This document shows, in pieces, positions 4,623-5,153 of a stretch of 5,153 nt of DNA. A model generated the notes under the pieces. The model did not search any database. It had not been told where the DNA came from and was given only the letters and a program-made list of their open reading frames with translations. This stretch comes from Erythrobacter sp. (GTDB lineage: Bacteria > Pseudomonadota > Alphaproteobacteria > Sphingomonadales > Sphingomonadaceae): positions 5,164 to 10,316 of the forward strand of contig NZOF01000206.1 in NCBI GenBank assembly GCA_002695185.1, given 5' to 3'. A program made the position numbers and the translations under genes. Within the stretch, counting starts at the first letter, position 1. Each line of letters opens with the position of its first letter.

Positions 4623-4910
4623 ATGGCATTTCGTCCGCTTCACGACCGCGTGCTTGTTCGCCGCATCGAAGCCGAAGAAAAGACTGCTGGCGGTATCATC
4701 ATTCCCGACAGCGCCAAGGAAAAGCCCAGCGAAGGCGAAATCGTCGCTGTTGGTGCAGGCGCCAAGGCCGAAGACGGTACCGTTACCCCGCTTGACGTGA
4801 AATCAGGCGATCGCGTGCTGTTCGGCAAGTGGTCCGGCACCGAGATCAAGCTCGACGGTGAAGATCTGCTGATCATGAAGGAAAGCGACATCATGGGGAT
4901 CATGGGCTGA
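4623..4910 (+). CDS. groES: Co-chaperonin GroES (Hsp10)
   Basis: The 95-residue product has the standard GroES length and sequence: [14 protein letters not shown] at the N terminus, the mobile loop (about 18-35) with the GGIIIP hydrophobic tripeptide that docks on GroEL, GEIVAVG (38-44), the GDRVLFGKW strand (62-70) and a final [11 protein letters not shown]. It forms a heptameric lid on the GroEL ring in the cytoplasm, closing the folding chamber in an ATP-dependent cycle. It is the first gene of the groES-groL operon, under the promoter and CIRCE element upstream, so heat induction by HrcA release is expected. The gene is complete and shows nothing irregular. Confidence 0.98.
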   Translation: MAFRPLHDRVLVRRIEAEEKTAGGIIIPDSAKEKPSEGEIVAVGAGAKAEDGTVTPLDVKSGDRVLFGKWSGTEIKLDGEDLLIMKESDIMGIMG

Positions 4911-4926
4911 GCCCGATCTCTTCGCT

Positions 4927-4948
4927 TTGACACTGTCAACTGTGTCAA
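4927..4948 (+). repeat. Inverted repeat between groES and groL
   Basis: TTGACAC (4927-4933), eight bases, GTGTCAA (4942-4948) is a perfect 7-bp dyad; the spacer contains a further TGTCAA, so TTGACA can also pair with it and TGTCAA occurs twice 9 bases apart. It lies 17 nt after the groES stop in an 85-nt gap. It could be a stem-loop for mRNA processing or a protein-binding site. TTGACA also looks like a -35, but TAATCT follows only after 22 bp, too far for a normal promoter. Confidence 0.5.
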
Positions 4949-4962
4949 CTTCAGTAATCTGA

Positions 4963-5153
<191 letters not shown>

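Noticed and set aside
4927..4960. Internal groL promoter from TTGACA and TAATCT
   Set aside because: The spacing is 22 bp, outside the usual 16-18, and the -35 match is explained by the inverted repeat.

Overview
The window looks like chromosomal DNA of an alphaproteobacterium, most likely a sphingomonad (Erythrobacteraceae/Sphingomonadaceae type). This is inferred from the GC-rich coding style, the protein sequences (a short PagL-like outer membrane protein, a PilZ-XRE regulator, a NorM-like MATE pump) and a groESL operon with a CIRCE operator. No database search was possible, so genus and species are open.

Layout from left to right: the last 30 codons of rplL (ribosomal protein L7/L12) end at 90 and are followed by two hairpins, the second a textbook intrinsic terminator (152-181). 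Next comes a noticeably AT-richer stretch of about 120 bp and a 115-codon gene (301-648, +) for an unrecognised small membrane protein with a very basic tail. It converges with, and overlaps by 4 bp, a minus-strand gene for a secreted PagL-like beta-barrel (645-1178). Upstream of that, on the same strand, lies a regulator joining an N-terminal PilZ domain to an XRE-type helix-turn-helix (1285-1974). A 183-bp gap holding two dyads separates the regulator from a divergently transcribed MATE efflux transporter (2158-3561, +). The MATE gene converges on an MscS-family mechanosensitive channel gene (3566-4399, -); the two stop codons are only 4 nt apart and share one hairpin. The channel gene is divergent from the heat-shock operon groES (4623-4910) and groL (4996 to the window end, partial), which is preceded by a promoter-like sequence and a CIRCE inverted repeat for the HrcA repressor.

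The genes fall into a housekeeping frame (ribosome at the left, chaperonin at the right) around a block devoted largely to the cell envelope: outer-membrane lipid A modification, drug/cation efflux, osmotic pressure release and a small inner-membrane protein. The only regulator in the block is the PilZ-XRE protein; whether it controls any neighbour is not shown by the sequence.

No mobile element, CRISPR array, tRNA or rRNA was seen. The items most worth a second look are the PilZ-XRE fusion with a degenerate ligand motif, the PagL-like protein with Asp near the place of the catalytic Glu, the AT-rich orphan membrane gene with an Arg-rich tail over nested palindromes, and the dyad between groES and groL.
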